Shown here: piece after piece, positions 29,825-42,400 of the stretch | How the letters are laid out: every line of letters begins with the position of its first letter | Position numbering within the stretch: position 1 is the first letter of the stretch | NCBI RefSeq assembly: GCF_026262505.1 | Contig: NC_067203.1 | Location: 10,850,001-10,914,000, forward strand | Reading direction: 5' to 3' | DNA: 64,000 nt | Origin: Trichomonas vaginalis G3 | Lineage: Eukaryota; Parabasalia; Trichomonadida; Trichomonadidae | Translations under genes and position numbers: made by a program | Notes under the pieces: generated by a model | The model's input: the letters and a program-made list of their open reading frames with translations, nothing else | Told to the model about the DNA's origin: nothing | Databases searched by the model: none

Positions 29825-32800
29825 ATGAAGGAATTATTTGAGCTAGCTAATAATATTTTACAACTAAAGCCTCAACCACCAAAACCAACGTTTCCTCCCG
29901 ATCTAATGAAGCTACTGAATAAATTCGAAATTAAAATTCCCAAGGGAAAATCTCCATCTCTAGAAGATCTTATCGAAAAATACATTTTAAATACAACTGA
30001 TAGGTATGAATTAATCATACAATTGCAACAACAGAGCCAGTTAATCAATGCTTCAGAGAGAAATCAACAATTTGCTTCAATAGTTATTTTACAATCATTT
30101 TTAGCTCTTTTATATTCAGATATCGATTCAGTTCCAGTACACTCAATACAAGTATTTGTTCAATCATTAACTTACGCAATTCAGATAGATAATGCGATCA
30201 GTACGTACGCGTGTGGCGAATTTCAAATATATTGCAAGAAAGTATTGAAAGCAAAGAAATTTTATTCGTTATTATCATCGATTGATTCAATTTTAAATAT
30301 TTTACCAAATACGGAACAACTATCGATTTTTCTTGTTAAATCACTTACCAGAATATCATTGGATGCCGTAATCGATAGCATAGTATCAATTAAATTCCAC
30401 ATTTACTCATTTATGAAGTTATATCCTTTAATGGAGAAAAGTAGCGAGGTAACTGCGCACTTACAGTCATTAACATCCCAAATTATATTAAAATTAGATG
30501 GTAGAGTCTTATATTACTATTATTTATTGATGATTTTATGTTATCAGTTTAATGAAGAGAATCAAATAGCTATAGAACATCTCGATGAATACATTAAAAC
30601 ACAATTATTAGGCTGCGATCTGAATTTCCCACCAACAACCGAGAAACAGTTTAAATACAACGAAAACCGTTCGATTTCGGATCTTCCGCCGATAGAATCC
30701 GCATTCCGATCACAAGAAGGAAGTTTATCCGACCTATTTTTCGCTTTATTAAATATTCATGATCCGATTATTGATAATGCATTGCCACACTTCTTAAAAC
30801 TAACCATGGATGCAGAGAAATACAATATAATACTAAATCTCGTTTTATTAAACGCAGGAACAAACGAATTCAAATATCAAATTAAAAATCCGGTCCAAAC
30901 GTTCTTTAACCCCAAAATATTCAATCCATGTTATTCATTATACGATTCGGAAGTCAGCTACATGATTTCCATTAGAAAATATACTTTAGATTGTTTTTAT
31001 CATTTTCTCAAGCAAGATTTCTCATATATCAACTCCTACTTCGAGTTTTTGTCCTCTGCATCATCGTATCCATGGCTTTTCGCGGAAATTTTAGCTTTTA
31101 GCAAAGAAATTTTCCAATTAATAAATACAGAAGTCCACGCGAGTATTCTGATAGAATGCATATGCCAGTTCATGCTTACAAAGGCTGGGAAGTACGAGGA
31201 CAACTTCTTTCCTGTAATTTTCAGTACAATTAAATCATTTTTGACAAATCCGAAAATTTATGAGCAGATCATGATCAATCCATTACTAATCGACTCATTG
31301 TTCAAGAATACAATAGATTGCCAGACTTGTTCCGATATTATTTACATTTTATTTGAAAATTTCTTAGAAACACCGATAGATTCAATTTTCATCAACATTA
31401 TGATAGAAAACTTTAGGAATGATATAAAACTTGCCTCAAAAATTATGAAAATCTTTGAAAAATTTTCAAATAATTCACAAATGGTGAGTTTCATTCATTT
31501 GAAGCTATTTAAGGACATAATGATGCAGGTAGGCAAATTCAATGATCCGGAGCTTACACAGATGCTTATTGACTTCATTGCTTCGTTCCAGAGAAAATTA
31601 GATTTTTCAAAACTTCCTTTTTCGAGTATGATTGAAGATATCACGTTAAATGACAATATGTATGAATCTCTACTAAGAATGATATCGAATAGTAGCAAAT
31701 TCATTGGAATTCGTGGTGAAATTTCCATTGATATTATTAGAAAAATATTTTCAACGGAATACTTCGTTGATTTCATGCAGAGAGTCAAGGAATTAGTTTG
31801 TAATTCCATTGTTGAATGTTATTACTGTAACAAGTTCGGATTTTCCTTGTTTTTGATTGAATCTGTTCAAAAAAGGGACAAAATCGAGGATGTAGACCTT
31901 ATTTTGGAAGTTTTCAAGGAGATAAATAAATGGAATTCATCAAGACCCATTATGTTCTCGTATTTAAGGCTTTTGTCCAATGAAACAAACAAAAGATCAA
32001 GATATGCTGAAAAATTATTAGAAGCGTTATACGAAACCATCAAATCTTCACAAGACCAAGTACTATATGCATTCCTTTTCACTCCTGGAACAGGATCTCT
32101 CATGATTCCTCATCAAATTAATTATTCTACATTTGTTATCAATATTTACATGATTTTATGTAATCTTACGGAGACACAAAGACTCATAACCCTCAAAACA
32201 GAAGGAGAAACCGTTACTTTCAGCATATCTCCAACTACGCTCTCCATTATTAAGAACTTTACAGTGATCGCTAGCAAAAATATTCCTTTCAACCAAAATG
32301 AGTGGTCAAACTTTACTTTTCAGATCTCTACGAACGAATTAATTTTATATATTAATAATAATACATCAGTTCAGATCAAATCTCAAGTACCGATCATTAA
32401 ATCGACTGTAGATAGCATGGAGATCTTCTGTGATGAGTTAACTGGTGAAGCTGCCCATGTTTCTGTTTTTTCAGGTTCATTAGACGACAGAATGCTCAAT
32501 GTAATACATTCAGACACCACGGAATACACCACTGTCATCCATGAGCCCTCTTTATTGATGTTATATTCAGCGCATTACGTTGAAGGAAATCATGTTTCAA
32601 ATGCCTTGCAGAATTCATTCGAATCCGCAACGACAACATGTATAAACCTTTCCTTCATATCATCCTTCCGTCGAATTTTCGAAACTTCCAAAGGAACCCA
32701 CTTCCTTACTTCACTTTTTTCCCAAATTGATTTTAACACTTACCAAGGTACAAGAAACAATGGTTTTCTTATGCAATTACTGCAATCATTCACAGATATA

Positions 32801-35800
32801 ATACAAGGAGCCCCTCAAATACAAGATTTGATGGAGCAAGTGAATACATTTGCAGTTATTGCATATTTCCTTTCCCAACCAACAATAAACGAGTATTTAA
32901 ACAGCGAATTATGGCAGCACATCTACATATTAGAGCAGCATATCAAGAATCCAGTACTTCTTGAGCAATTTCAGACGAATGTTTTATTAAATCTCGAAAT
33001 TTGGCGAAGATCTGCCAAAAAAGAGTGTGGATCCTTTATGTTATGCTGTCATAGAGTATGCCAATCCAATGAACAAACGTTCTTTTCGTTGTTTAACATC
33101 AATTCCTTATGTGATTTGTTTCTTTACATCGTTGATGAGAACGAATTCACGGAAACAAACATCTCCATCCTTAAAACACTTTTCCAGAAGGCAGCGAAGA
33201 TCAGATTCGGTCAGAAAGAGACTTTGACAATGTTAAAAATGGTTTCTTATTTCAATGGAAATTTCCAAAAAGTTTCCGTGTTGGTAAAATTCCTGAAATC
33301 GATGGCGAAAGTCAGACCTGACATGTGGAGTTTCATTGTCGCGAAAGTATTCGAACTTGTTGATCTTGTGCAAGTCAGAATCTTAATCATCAAGTCAATT
33401 CCGACCTATTTAATAACAACAGCTTTTTCTTTGATGATGTCAAAATTTGACAAATTTTCTGACAGCAAAAAAGAAGAGTATTTCAATGAGTTCAATAACG
33501 CGATAGAGCCAAATAAATGGAATACGAACCTATTCGTTTTCATGCTTTGTTTCGCGTTCAGAAACAGAATGTGGAATGCGATTGCAATTCAATCTTGTTT
33601 ACTCTGTTTCGAGAGTTCGAAATTCATTGAAAAATTCAAAAATTTGGGAATCAGCGGCATCGGAATTGTCACTGCCTATTTCATGTTTTGCAATGATAAG
33701 AACTCTGTCAAGATCTTCGGAAGATTCCTCGCGAAATCAATCACAATAACTAAAGATGTTTTCGCAATTTCTTCCGTAATTGAATCATTGACAAATATGA
33801 ATTTTGACAATTTTGTGGCAGATTTATTAACCGCCGTAATTGAGAACGCTTTTTCAAAGGAAGAAAAAAGTGTTGAAGAAAAACTCGAGTACTTCCATTT
33901 CATTGTTGAAAAGATCTTCTTTAGACACAATCATTCAACAATCAACAAAAAACCATTGAGAAGTTTCGAAACTGTTGATATAAATTCATTTATTTTGTTA
34001 TTGACAACAGTAAGAGACAGAGTTTCCTTCAATTACGGATATTCAATATCAGAAGAAGGAAAATGGGTTGATGAAGATCTTGCCGTGGAATTGTTGCATC
34101 AAGGATGGCTTTCTTTCTCTACAAATTGTTTGAATATGATTGATTATATGTGTTTGATGAGTTTCGTCATGAAAAGAAACATAAATAAAAACAAGAAGTT
34201 CTTGTTTGACGAAAATTATAAAATTATCAGAGAATCTGAATACGCCGCGCCATTGATATTAAGTGTTGTTGCAAATGCTAAAGATTTAGGTGTTGATGAA
34301 AAAGTTGATGAAAATTTGATGCAAAAAAGTGTCGAAGTTTTCGAAAAATTTTATCAATATTTAATACAAAATTTCGATACTCGGAAAATCTATTTCGAAC
34401 AAGTTGTTGAGTTCCCTGATTTCCCATTCGATCCAGCGAATTCCATTGCTGAAATCCAATCATTAGAACGTGCAAAAGAAAAAGAATTGGCTGCAAATTT
34501 GAGAAGAGCTTGGCATCGACTTTGGCAAACTGTTTCTCACGATAGATCTCCTTTCATCTCGTCATCATCTTTCATTATGATGCCCCATTTCAAGATAGGA
34601 AATCACTTCGATAAACATTTCATGCCAAGTGTTTTGGTCGTAAATAATCACTTCACAAATCATATCGATGCAATAAATAAAGCGACGGTTTTGACACAAG
34701 AATTGAATGAGAACAAACCGCCGAGCCATTTCTTTTTTGACAAGGATACTAATGAGAGCAAATCTAGTAGTATAGAATTAGTTGATGTTTTATGGAGAAG
34801 TCCTTGCGAAAGAATCAAAATAACTAAGACTTTTCCAGGAGATTTTTATGTAATTCAAAGTGGTTTAGTGTTTAAATCACAAACTAAATCGATTTTGATA
34901 CCACGTGAACAAGTTAAATATTTGTTCTGGGTCTGGGTGAATCAGAAACCAAATGCAATCCAGATATACACGAATTCTTATTCTTGTTATTTGTTCAGAT
35001 TTCCAAAAGTGGAAAATCACAAGTTTGTGACAAATCTCTTGCAAATCGGGTTTGCTAATGCTGAGTTTATCCAAGAAAACCCTCCAAACATCGAGATAGA
35101 AAGACTCGGATTAACACATAAATGGATGCGACGCCAATTATCTAATTTCGATTATTTAATTTGGTTAAACATTCTTTCTGGAAGAAGTTTCTTGGATTCT
35201 CGTGTTTATCCGATCTTTCCAATCATCGCTTTGAAGAATGACACTCAAGAAATGGAAGATAAAGACGAGGACTACAGAGATCTCACTAAAAACATCATGT
35301 TCATCAACCCGACATCCAGTCAAAGGATGAAAGAAAGACTCGCAATTTTCCAACATAATGGTGCAACTCCTTTCTGCCATTCCAGTTATCTCTCGAACGC
35401 TTACACTGTTAATCATTATTTAATAAGAATGGAGCCGTTCACGACATTGCACATCATGATGCAGGATGGACATTTCGATGTAGGACCTCGTTTGTTCATT
35501 TCTTTACAAGATAACATCAATAGAATGATGTCAAAAATGCCGTATTTCAGAGAATTTACACCGGAATTTTACCAAAATGAAGCTTTCCTGTTGAATTCCA
35601 ATGATTTGCCATTAGGAAAATACAATGAAACTGATGATATCGGTGACGTTGTTCTTCCTACATGGAGTTCTTCACCGGCAGACTTCATTTACAAACACAG
35701 AAATTTGTTGGAAAGTGAAAGAGTTTCTCAAGTGATTCATGGTTGGATTGATTTGATCTGGGGATTCAAACAAAAAGGTCAATCAGCTGCAGACGCAATG

Positions 35801-36916
35801 AACACATTTGACCCACAAATATACCCTGACATCTGGACAAAAACATCCGAAAACAATGGCCAAGAACAAATGATGGCTGAAGCTGTAATTGCAATGTTAA
35901 ATACAATCGGACAAATTCCTCAACAATTGTTCACTTCACCTCACCCGAAGAGAAATCCAATTGTTACGGAACAGTTCAATGGAAAAGCTGTTGCATTGCA
36001 TAATATTCCTGATGACGTTGCTTGTGTTATTTGCAGTGGTTCTGTCTTCGAAAAAATGAAAATTTACGCTGCATTGAGAAACGGAAGAGTTTTCTGTTTA
36101 AGACTTGCAGCAACGAATTTCGAAGTCCAATTGATGAAACACGCAAAAATACCTGCTGATCCAAAGAAAATCGCTCATTTCAGATCAGAAACAAATGACG
36201 ATTTCATATTCGCTTTCGCGCAGGATCATTCCGCAAAAGTGACAATTTTGAATGTCATAAAACGGTCGGTTATTCGGTCAAAGACTTCACCTCACTTGTC
36301 AGAAATCAACTGTATAAGTGTTGCTAAGAACATGATATTGAGTGGTGGTGAAGATGCTTTGGCAACATTATGGTTATACGATGGAAAAGATAACATTGAA
36401 CAATTAAACTTCATTATGGCTCATAGAAGTGAAATCACGTGTTGCTGCCTTTCTGAAGCTTTTGGAATAGCAATAACATGTTCTCCTGACAACACAATGA
36501 TCATTTCAAGTCTTCCGGAATTGACATTTATCAGAGCTGTTGATTTGAGGATGCCACCAGGTTCAATTCCATCTTCTGTTGTAATGACAAGCCATGTTGG
36601 ATATATAGTTGTTTTCTTTGGTAACCAGGCAGAGACATTCACTGCAAATGGAATGTTTTGCAACACGAATCAGTTTGAATCTAATATCATTTCAGCATGT
36701 ATAGCAGAAAGCAAATATTTGGTGGAATATGTTGTTGCTCTGTTATCAAACAACAGTATTCTGCTGTTGGAACCTTACTCCCTTAAAATTGTAAGAGTTG
36801 TTTGGAGAGGTGGAGCAAAAATTAAGGAAGTTGGATACCATAAGGACTCAAATAACTTCATATTGATCACGGAAAATGCAAATGTTATTTTAGTCCCTGC
36901 TTTCTTCCAACAATAA
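29825..36916 (+). CDS. BEACH-domain protein, 2,363 aa
   Basis: A single frame carries the usual order of this family. A helical, armadillo-like N-terminal region (1-780) is followed by a ConA-like lectin fold (about 785-900, with TFSISPTTLSIIKNFTVI and ELILYINNN). After more helices comes a PH-BEACH domain (about 1645-1750, with GDFYVIQSGLVFKS). The BEACH domain (about 1765-2040) contains NFDYLIWLNILSGRSF, FCHSSYLSNAYTVNHYLIRM and VIHGWIDLIWGFKQKGQSA. A WD40 region (about 2060-2363) ends the protein. BEACH proteins such as LYST and neurobeachin control vesicle size, fusion and membrane receptor sorting. The classic NY-SD-FPW stretch in the BEACH core is altered, as in other divergent trichomonad members. 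ATG at 29825 follows TCATTCAGAAATCGG, an initiator-like site. Confidence 0.93.
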   Translation: MKELFELANNILQLKPQPPKPTFPPDLMKLLNKFEIKIPKGKSPSLEDLIEKYILNTTDRYELIIQLQQQSQLINASERNQQFASIVILQSFLALLYSDIDSVPVHSIQVFVQSLTYAIQIDNAISTYACGEFQIYCKKVLKAKKFYSLLSSIDSILNILPNTEQLSIFLVKSLTRISLDAVIDSIVSIKFHIYSFMKLYPLMEKSSEVTAHLQSLTSQIILKLDGRVLYYYYLLMILCYQFNEENQIAIEHLDEYIKTQLLGCDLNFPPTTEKQFKYNENRSISDLPPIESAFRSQEGSLSDLFFALLNIHDPIIDNALPHFLKLTMDAEKYNIILNLVLLNAGTNEFKYQIKNPVQTFFNPKIFNPCYSLYDSEVSYMISIRKYTLDCFYHFLKQDFSYINSYFEFLSSASSYPWLFAEILAFSKEIFQLINTEVHASILIECICQFMLTKAGKYEDNFFPVIFSTIKSFLTNPKIYEQIMINPLLIDSLFKNTIDCQTCSDIIYILFENFLETPIDSIFINIMIENFRNDIKLASKIMKIFEKFSNNSQMVSFIHLKLFKDIMMQVGKFNDPELTQMLIDFIASFQRKLDFSKLPFSSMIEDITLNDNMYESLLRMISNSSKFIGIRGEISIDIIRKIFSTEYFVDFMQRVKELVCNSIVECYYCNKFGFSLFLIESVQKRDKIEDVDLILEVFKEINKWNSSRPIMFSYLRLLSNETNKRSRYAEKLLEALYETIKSSQDQVLYAFLFTPGTGSLMIPHQINYSTFVINIYMILCNLTETQRLITLKTEGETVTFSISPTTLSIIKNFTVIASKNIPFNQNEWSNFTFQISTNELILYINNNTSVQIKSQVPIIKSTVDSMEIFCDELTGEAAHVSVFSGSLDDRMLNVIHSDTTEYTTVIHEPSLLMLYSAHYVEGNHVSNALQNSFESATTTCINLSFISSFRRIFETSKGTHFLTSLFSQIDFNTYQGTRNNGFLMQLLQSFTDIIQGAPQIQDLMEQVNTFAVIAYFLSQPTINEYLNSELWQHIYILEQHIKNPVLLEQFQTNVLLNLEIWRRSAKKECGSFMLCCHRVCQSNEQTFFSLFNINSLCDLFLYIVDENEFTETNISILKTLFQKAAKIRFGQKETLTMLKMVSYFNGNFQKVSVLVKFLKSMAKVRPDMWSFIVAKVFELVDLVQVRILIIKSIPTYLITTAFSLMMSKFDKFSDSKKEEYFNEFNNAIEPNKWNTNLFVFMLCFAFRNRMWNAIAIQSCLLCFESSKFIEKFKNLGISGIGIVTAYFMFCNDKNSVKIFGRFLAKSITITKDVFAISSVIESLTNMNFDNFVADLLTAVIENAFSKEEKSVEEKLEYFHFIVEKIFFRHNHSTINKKPLRSFETVDINSFILLLTTVRDRVSFNYGYSISEEGKWVDEDLAVELLHQGWLSFSTNCLNMIDYMCLMSFVMKRNINKNKKFLFDENYKIIRESEYAAPLILSVVANAKDLGVDEKVDENLMQKSVEVFEKFYQYLIQNFDTRKIYFEQVVEFPDFPFDPANSIAEIQSLERAKEKELAANLRRAWHRLWQTVSHDRSPFISSSSFIMMPHFKIGNHFDKHFMPSVLVVNNHFTNHIDAINKATVLTQELNENKPPSHFFFDKDTNESKSSSIELVDVLWRSPCERIKITKTFPGDFYVIQSGLVFKSQTKSILIPREQVKYLFWVWVNQKPNAIQIYTNSYSCYLFRFPKVENHKFVTNLLQIGFANAEFIQENPPNIEIERLGLTHKWMRRQLSNFDYLIWLNILSGRSFLDSRVYPIFPIIALKNDTQEMEDKDEDYRDLTKNIMFINPTSSQRMKERLAIFQHNGATPFCHSSYLSNAYTVNHYLIRMEPFTTLHIMMQDGHFDVGPRLFISLQDNINRMMSKMPYFREFTPEFYQNEAFLLNSNDLPLGKYNETDDIGDVVLPTWSSSPADFIYKHRNLLESERVSQVIHGWIDLIWGFKQKGQSAADAMNTFDPQIYPDIWTKTSENNGQEQMMAEAVIAMLNTIGQIPQQLFTSPHPKRNPIVTEQFNGKAVALHNIPDDVACVICSGSVFEKMKIYAALRNGRVFCLRLAATNFEVQLMKHAKIPADPKKIAHFRSETNDDFIFAFAQDHSAKVTILNVIKRSVIRSKTSPHLSEINCISVAKNMILSGGEDALATLWLYDGKDNIEQLNFIMAHRSEITCCCLSEAFGIAITCSPDNTMIISSLPELTFIRAVDLRMPPGSIPSSVVMTSHVGYIVVFFGNQAETFTANGMFCNTNQFESNIISACIAESKYLVEYVVALLSNNSILLLEPYSLKIVRVVWRGGAKIKEVGYHKDSNNFILITENANVILVPAFFQQ

Positions 36917-37306
36917 TTTTCTTTTTTTTATCATGGTTTGTTAACCAATGATTTTTTATATTTATTTTGTATAATATTTCTATTTAAAACTGTATCTATT
37001 TATTTCGAATTTTAAATTTGTTTTAATTTTTATGTTAAATAAGTAATAATCTTCTCATAATTAGAACTATTGACTAGAAGAAATTTGACACATAATCCAT
37101 ATCATTTGGCTAGGCATCAACAATAATCTTTCTTTTTTTGTATTTCACATAGTCAAGTTATATGAAAATTGCAGTTAGAAAGAACAATATGAGATGCCAT
37201 TTATCAGAGATCAGCATTATTATTTCAATATTTATTATTTGATTTTTTTAATATATTTTTGGAAATAAAAAAGACATTGATTAATATAATAATTAACAAA
37301 CTCTAT
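36917..37306. other. Convergent 3' spacer
   Basis: AT-rich DNA between the BEACH and histone H3 3' ends. Nothing recognised. Confidence 0.5.
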
Positions 37307-37723
37307 TTAGTTGCGNNNNNNNNNNNNNNNNNNNNNNNNNNNNNNNNNNNNNNNNNNNNNNNNNNNNNNNNNNNNNNNNNNNNNNNNNNNNNNNNNNNNN
37401 NNNNNNNNNNNNNNNNNNNNNNNNNNNNNNNNNNNNNNNNNNNNNNNNNNNNNNNNNNNNNNNNNNNNNNNNNNNNNNNNNNNNNNNNNNNNNNNNNNNN
37501 NNNNNNNNNNNNNNNNNNNNNNNNNNNNNNNNNNNNNNNNNNNNNNNNNNNNNNNNNNNNNNNNNNNNNNNNNNNNGACTGTACCTGGGCGGAAACGATG
37601 CTGCTTCTTAGCACCCTGGGAGTCGATTGTTGGTGTTGACTTGCGGGCGGCCTTGGCACCAAGGGATTTACGTGGGGTCTTGCCACCTGTTGACTTTCTA
37701 GCTGTCTGCTTTGTACGAGCCAT
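37307..37723 (-). CDS. Histone H3 (middle hidden by assembly gap)
   Basis: The ATG at 37721-37723 opens [15 protein letters not shown], the near-universal H3 tail. K4, K9, K14, K18, K23 and K27 with S28 are conserved up to HRFRPGTV. The tail diverges after position 28 ([15 protein letters not shown]). From 37316 to 37576 there are 261 unknown bases, an exact multiple of three if the gap length is real. The frame then resumes with two codons and TAA at 37307-37309, giving 138 residues, two or three more than usual. The protein is a core nucleosome component. Upstream, TTCATTTTACC places an initiator about 13 bases before the ATG. Confidence 0.93.
   Translation of the reverse strand: MARTKQTARKSTGGKTPRKSLGAKAARKSTPTIDSQGAKKQHRFRPGTVXXXXXXXXXXXXXXXXXXXXXXXXXXXXXXXXXXXXXXXXXXXXXXXXXXXXXXXXXXXXXXXXXXXXXXXXXXXXXXXXXXXXXXXRN
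37316..37576. other. Assembly gap (261 N)
   Basis: Unknown bases inside histone H3. Trichomonad histone genes are multicopy, so an unresolved near-identical copy is a likely cause of the gap. Confidence 0.99.
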
Positions 37724-38223
<500 letters not shown>

Positions 38224-39428
38224 AATATAAATAAACGTGTTACTGTATTTTCCTAAATTCCTATTTTTGAAATTTCATTTTTCCTCTACTTGAAATGAAG
38301 GTGTTTCTTAGCTTTGCTATTCATTTACTATTTCCAGTAAAGTTTATATAATTATTCATTACTATTACTAGGATATAGGATTGACTATCATTTATCTTAT
38401 AGAGTTCGTTGGAAAGTTTGCAACCACAATATCACATGAGATTCTGGATTGATAGAGTTTCATGATAAATGATTAATTCTAGATTGATTAATTTTAATAT
38501 AAATATGACGATAAACCATGGATTATATTCTGTAAGTTAGTACCACATATGCTCAAAATAATGATATTGATTCTTTCAACTAACATTCACGCTAATTGGG
38601 TTTTCCAATGAATAGTTAATTGCTTTTTTAATAAAGCATAAAGCAATGATATGACTGAAGGATTGAATAATAATTGCTATGTATTAAAATGAATTACATC
38701 AATTTTCAACAAAATCATTACAATGTGAAATCAAAATTATGCAATATCCAACCGGATAAATCAAATAATAACCTATTGCAAACCTAGTGGTTTTCAAAGA
38801 ACTCTTGAAGAGTAAGGACAATCAAGATGAGAGCAAAAGGTATGCATCTGTTAGCTTAGTTAGTTTTGACATTGCATATTCAATTCAGATATACCTTGTT
38901 CTACGCAAATTTAATATAATTTTACATTAGACATGTTGGGAAATTTGATTTTACGCATGATGAGTAAAAAGTGATTTAAATCAGTTGATTACCTACTTGG
39001 AGTTAAATAACAACTGAATAAACACAAAATAAAGCTTTATTCCACGTTGTTCCTCATTTTTCTTTACAAGTTTTATTATTTTTATACAAATTCTCAACGT
39101 TCAAAAACCATCATTATATTTACCTTATTATCTATATTAAATATTATAAATTAAACGTATACATTTGAGAACGTTATCAAAAAAGGGGAATTATGGATAT
39201 GATATTAAAGTTCATAGATTGAAAATGATGTTTTTTCAGAAATGTCCCATTTCTGGCAGGAATTGAAACAGAGGTGAAGTAATACATTGAAACAATAAAT
39301 CGAATGGGTATAAAATATTTCTTATAAAAAATTAATTTCTCAGTTTTCTTTAAGAGCAGCAAATTTACGATGTTTTCTGATTTTATATGATGATGTAAAA
39401 TTCTACAAAATTTGTATTCCCTAACACT
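38224..39428. other. 1.2-kb intergenic region, nothing recognised
   Basis: AT-rich spacer between H4 and alpha-actinin. I found no tRNA, hairpin or credible open frame. Confidence 0.5.
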
Positions 39429-39440
39429 TCACTTTTCACT
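39429..39440 (+). promoter_or_regulatory. Initiator element of alpha-actinin gene
   Basis: TCACTTTTCACT stands directly before the ATG, with the predicted transcription start A at 39431, giving a 10-base leader. This matches the trichomonad Inr pattern TCA followed by pyrimidine and A/T. Confidence 0.75.
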
Positions 39441-42400
39441 ATGTCTAATAATCGTGGACTTCTAGACGATGCATGGGAACAGACTCAGATCAAAGTTTTC
39501 TCAAGATGGACAGCTAAACAGCTTTCCTTCAAGGGAATTCCATTTGACAACGTTTTAGAGGAATTTGCAGATGGCGTTAAACTCATTCAGCTCCTTGAGA
39601 TCGTTTCTAAGGAACCAATGAAGGGCAAATGGCACAAGCAGCCAAAGATGCGCGTTCAAATGCGTGAAAACTGTGGTATGGCCTTAGACTTCATCTCATC
39701 AAAGAATATCCGTATGGTTGGTATCGGATCTGATGATATCATCGACAAGAACAAGAAGCTCACACTCGGTCTTATCTGGACAATCATCAACAAGTTCATG
39801 ATTGAAGAAATTTCTGTCGAAGAAGCCACAGCTCGTGACGCTCTTCTTCTTTGGGCTAAGAAGAACACACAAGGATACAAGGGTGTCAATGTTACAAACT
39901 TCACAACATCCTGGTCCGACGGTCTTGCCTTTTGCGCCTTAATCAACAAGTTCCGTCCAAACATGCTCGACTACGATTCACTTGATCAGACACAGCAGAA
40001 GGAGAACTGTGAGAAGGCCTTCGCTGCATGCAAGGAACTCGGCATCTACGTCTTCCTTGATCCAGAAGATCTTGTCGGAACACAGCCAGATGAGAAATCC
40101 GTCGTTACACAGGTTGCCGAATTCTTCCACTTCTTCGCTGGCGAGTCAAAGACACAGGCCGCCGCCGACAAGCTCAAGCGCACAATCGGCATTCAGAAGG
40201 CCATCGAAGAAGAAGCCCTCAACTACGAGAAGCAAGCTCAGGAGTGCCTCGACGTTATCAACACAGAACGCGAGAAGCTCCTTGCTCAAGACTACGACCA
40301 GACAGTTCCAGGAGTTAAGTCCAAACTCTTCAACTGCATCAAGTTCGGACGTGTTGTTCGTCCAGTCATCGTCGACAAGCGTGGTGTCGCTATGAAGACA
40401 TGGGGTCAGCTTGTTACAAAGTGCAACTCCAATGGCCGTCCAATTCCACAGGTCAAGGAAGAGTTGTTACCACCAAACCTCAACCTCAAGTTCGAAGAGA
40501 TCGAAAAGACAGCATCAGACCGCCGCGACGAACTCACAAAGATCCTCGAGGAACTCCAGGCCAAGTTAATCAAGGCCTTCGATGAAGCTGCCAACGCTAA
40601 GATTGCTGTCTGCGACGACATCAACAACAAGGCTATCAACCTTACAGGAGATCTCTACGAACAGCGCGATGCCCTTAACAACTACCTCCAGCAGGCCCAG
40701 GAAGCTGCTGGCACAGTCAAGGAATTACAGCCACAGTTCGTTGAACTTGTCGAATTAAGACTCAACAACAGAGTTAAGCGCACAGTCATCGCTGTTGATG
40801 GCGAATTCGAACAACTCATCGCTACAATCAAGCGTCTTATCGAAGGCAACAAGGCTGCTATCTTCGAATACGAGAACAAGAAGAAGATCGAAGAGTACAA
40901 CCAGGCTGCTCAGAAGTACGTCGACGAAGTTGCTCAGCTCAAGCAAGACCTTGAAGCAATCGCTGGCGAACTCCGCGAACAGCGCGCTGCCAACGTTGAC
41001 AAGTCAGAAGAAATCATCCAGAAGAGAAATGGCGTTTCTGACATCAGACCAATGTTCCAGGAACTCGAAAAGCAGTCCCTCCACCTCGGTATCGAGAACA
41101 CTCCAGATGCCGTCACAGCCATGTACACAGCTTGCCTTTCTCAAGCTCAGGACAAGATCACACAGATCTCAAAGCAGCTCGTTGACGAGTACAACGAGAA
41201 GGCCATCGCTATCCACGAGAAGATCGGCGATGTCCACAAGACAGCTGACAGCGTTTCAGGCACAACACAGGAGAAGAAGGATGGTGTCCTCAAGTGCCAG
41301 TCTGATCTCACAGAGATCAAGGCTTCAATCCAGCCAACACTTGAAGAACCATACCAGTACTTACAGTCCATCAAGTACTCCAACGCTGTCAAGTACACAC
41401 CAAACGACTTAACACGTGACTCCGACATCACATTCGCCTTCTTGACAACACTCCTCAACCAGCTCGAAGAGCAGTTGCAGTCAGAATCCAACGATGCTCG
41501 CATCGCTGCATACAACGAGTTGGCCAAGAAGTACGTCGACATCGCTAACGAATTCCACCAGAAGGTCAGCACAATCGATGGCGATCGCGCCACACGCCGC
41601 AATGCTTACCTCTCTGCTCAGCTCGAGTTAGGAAACAAGCGTGAAGGATTGTCCCAGCTCAAGCCAGAGTACGAAGCACTCGAACGTGATACATTACACA
41701 TCCGTGTCAATGATTCACCAGCTACAATCTCAAAGGTTTACGCCAACGCTCTTCAGATCATCACAGACAAGTTGGCTGAAATCTACAACGAGATGGTTGC
41801 TGATTTCGATGCCCAGGTTCTTGCCATCGCCGAGAAGGTCAAGGTTGTACAGAACGTCGAATTAACAGGCACACTCCTTGAGTTGAAGGACAAGATCGCT
41901 CAGTCAAAGGCTCAAGCTCAGGAAATCCTTCCAGAGTTACCAACACTCGATGCTCCATGGGAAGATCTCTGCGACTTCAACCTCAACTACCGTGTCAAGC
42001 AGACACCAGAAAACTTGAGAGCAACACTCGAAGCTGTCATCGCATTCCTCAACCACCAGGAGGAATCCAACAACGAAAAGCTTGCTTCCGAAGGCCGTGA
42101 ATCCCGTATCTTCGCTTACAACCAAAAGGCAGCAGTTTCCGTTGCTTTGGCTCGCGAGTTGGAGCAGAAAGTTTCCAATGTCGACGGCACTCTTCCTGAG
42201 AAGCAGCAGAAGTTGTTCGACATCAAGCAGGAAGTCATCGATGGCGATGAGGCTGCTAAGGAGTTGACACCAATCTTCGAAGACCTCGAAAAGGACGAAC
42301 TCCACCTTGCTATCGAAGACACACCAGATTCAATCGCTGCATTCTTCGCAAACATCTTATCACACATCGACGGCCTTGTTCGCGAAATCGATACAGCCAT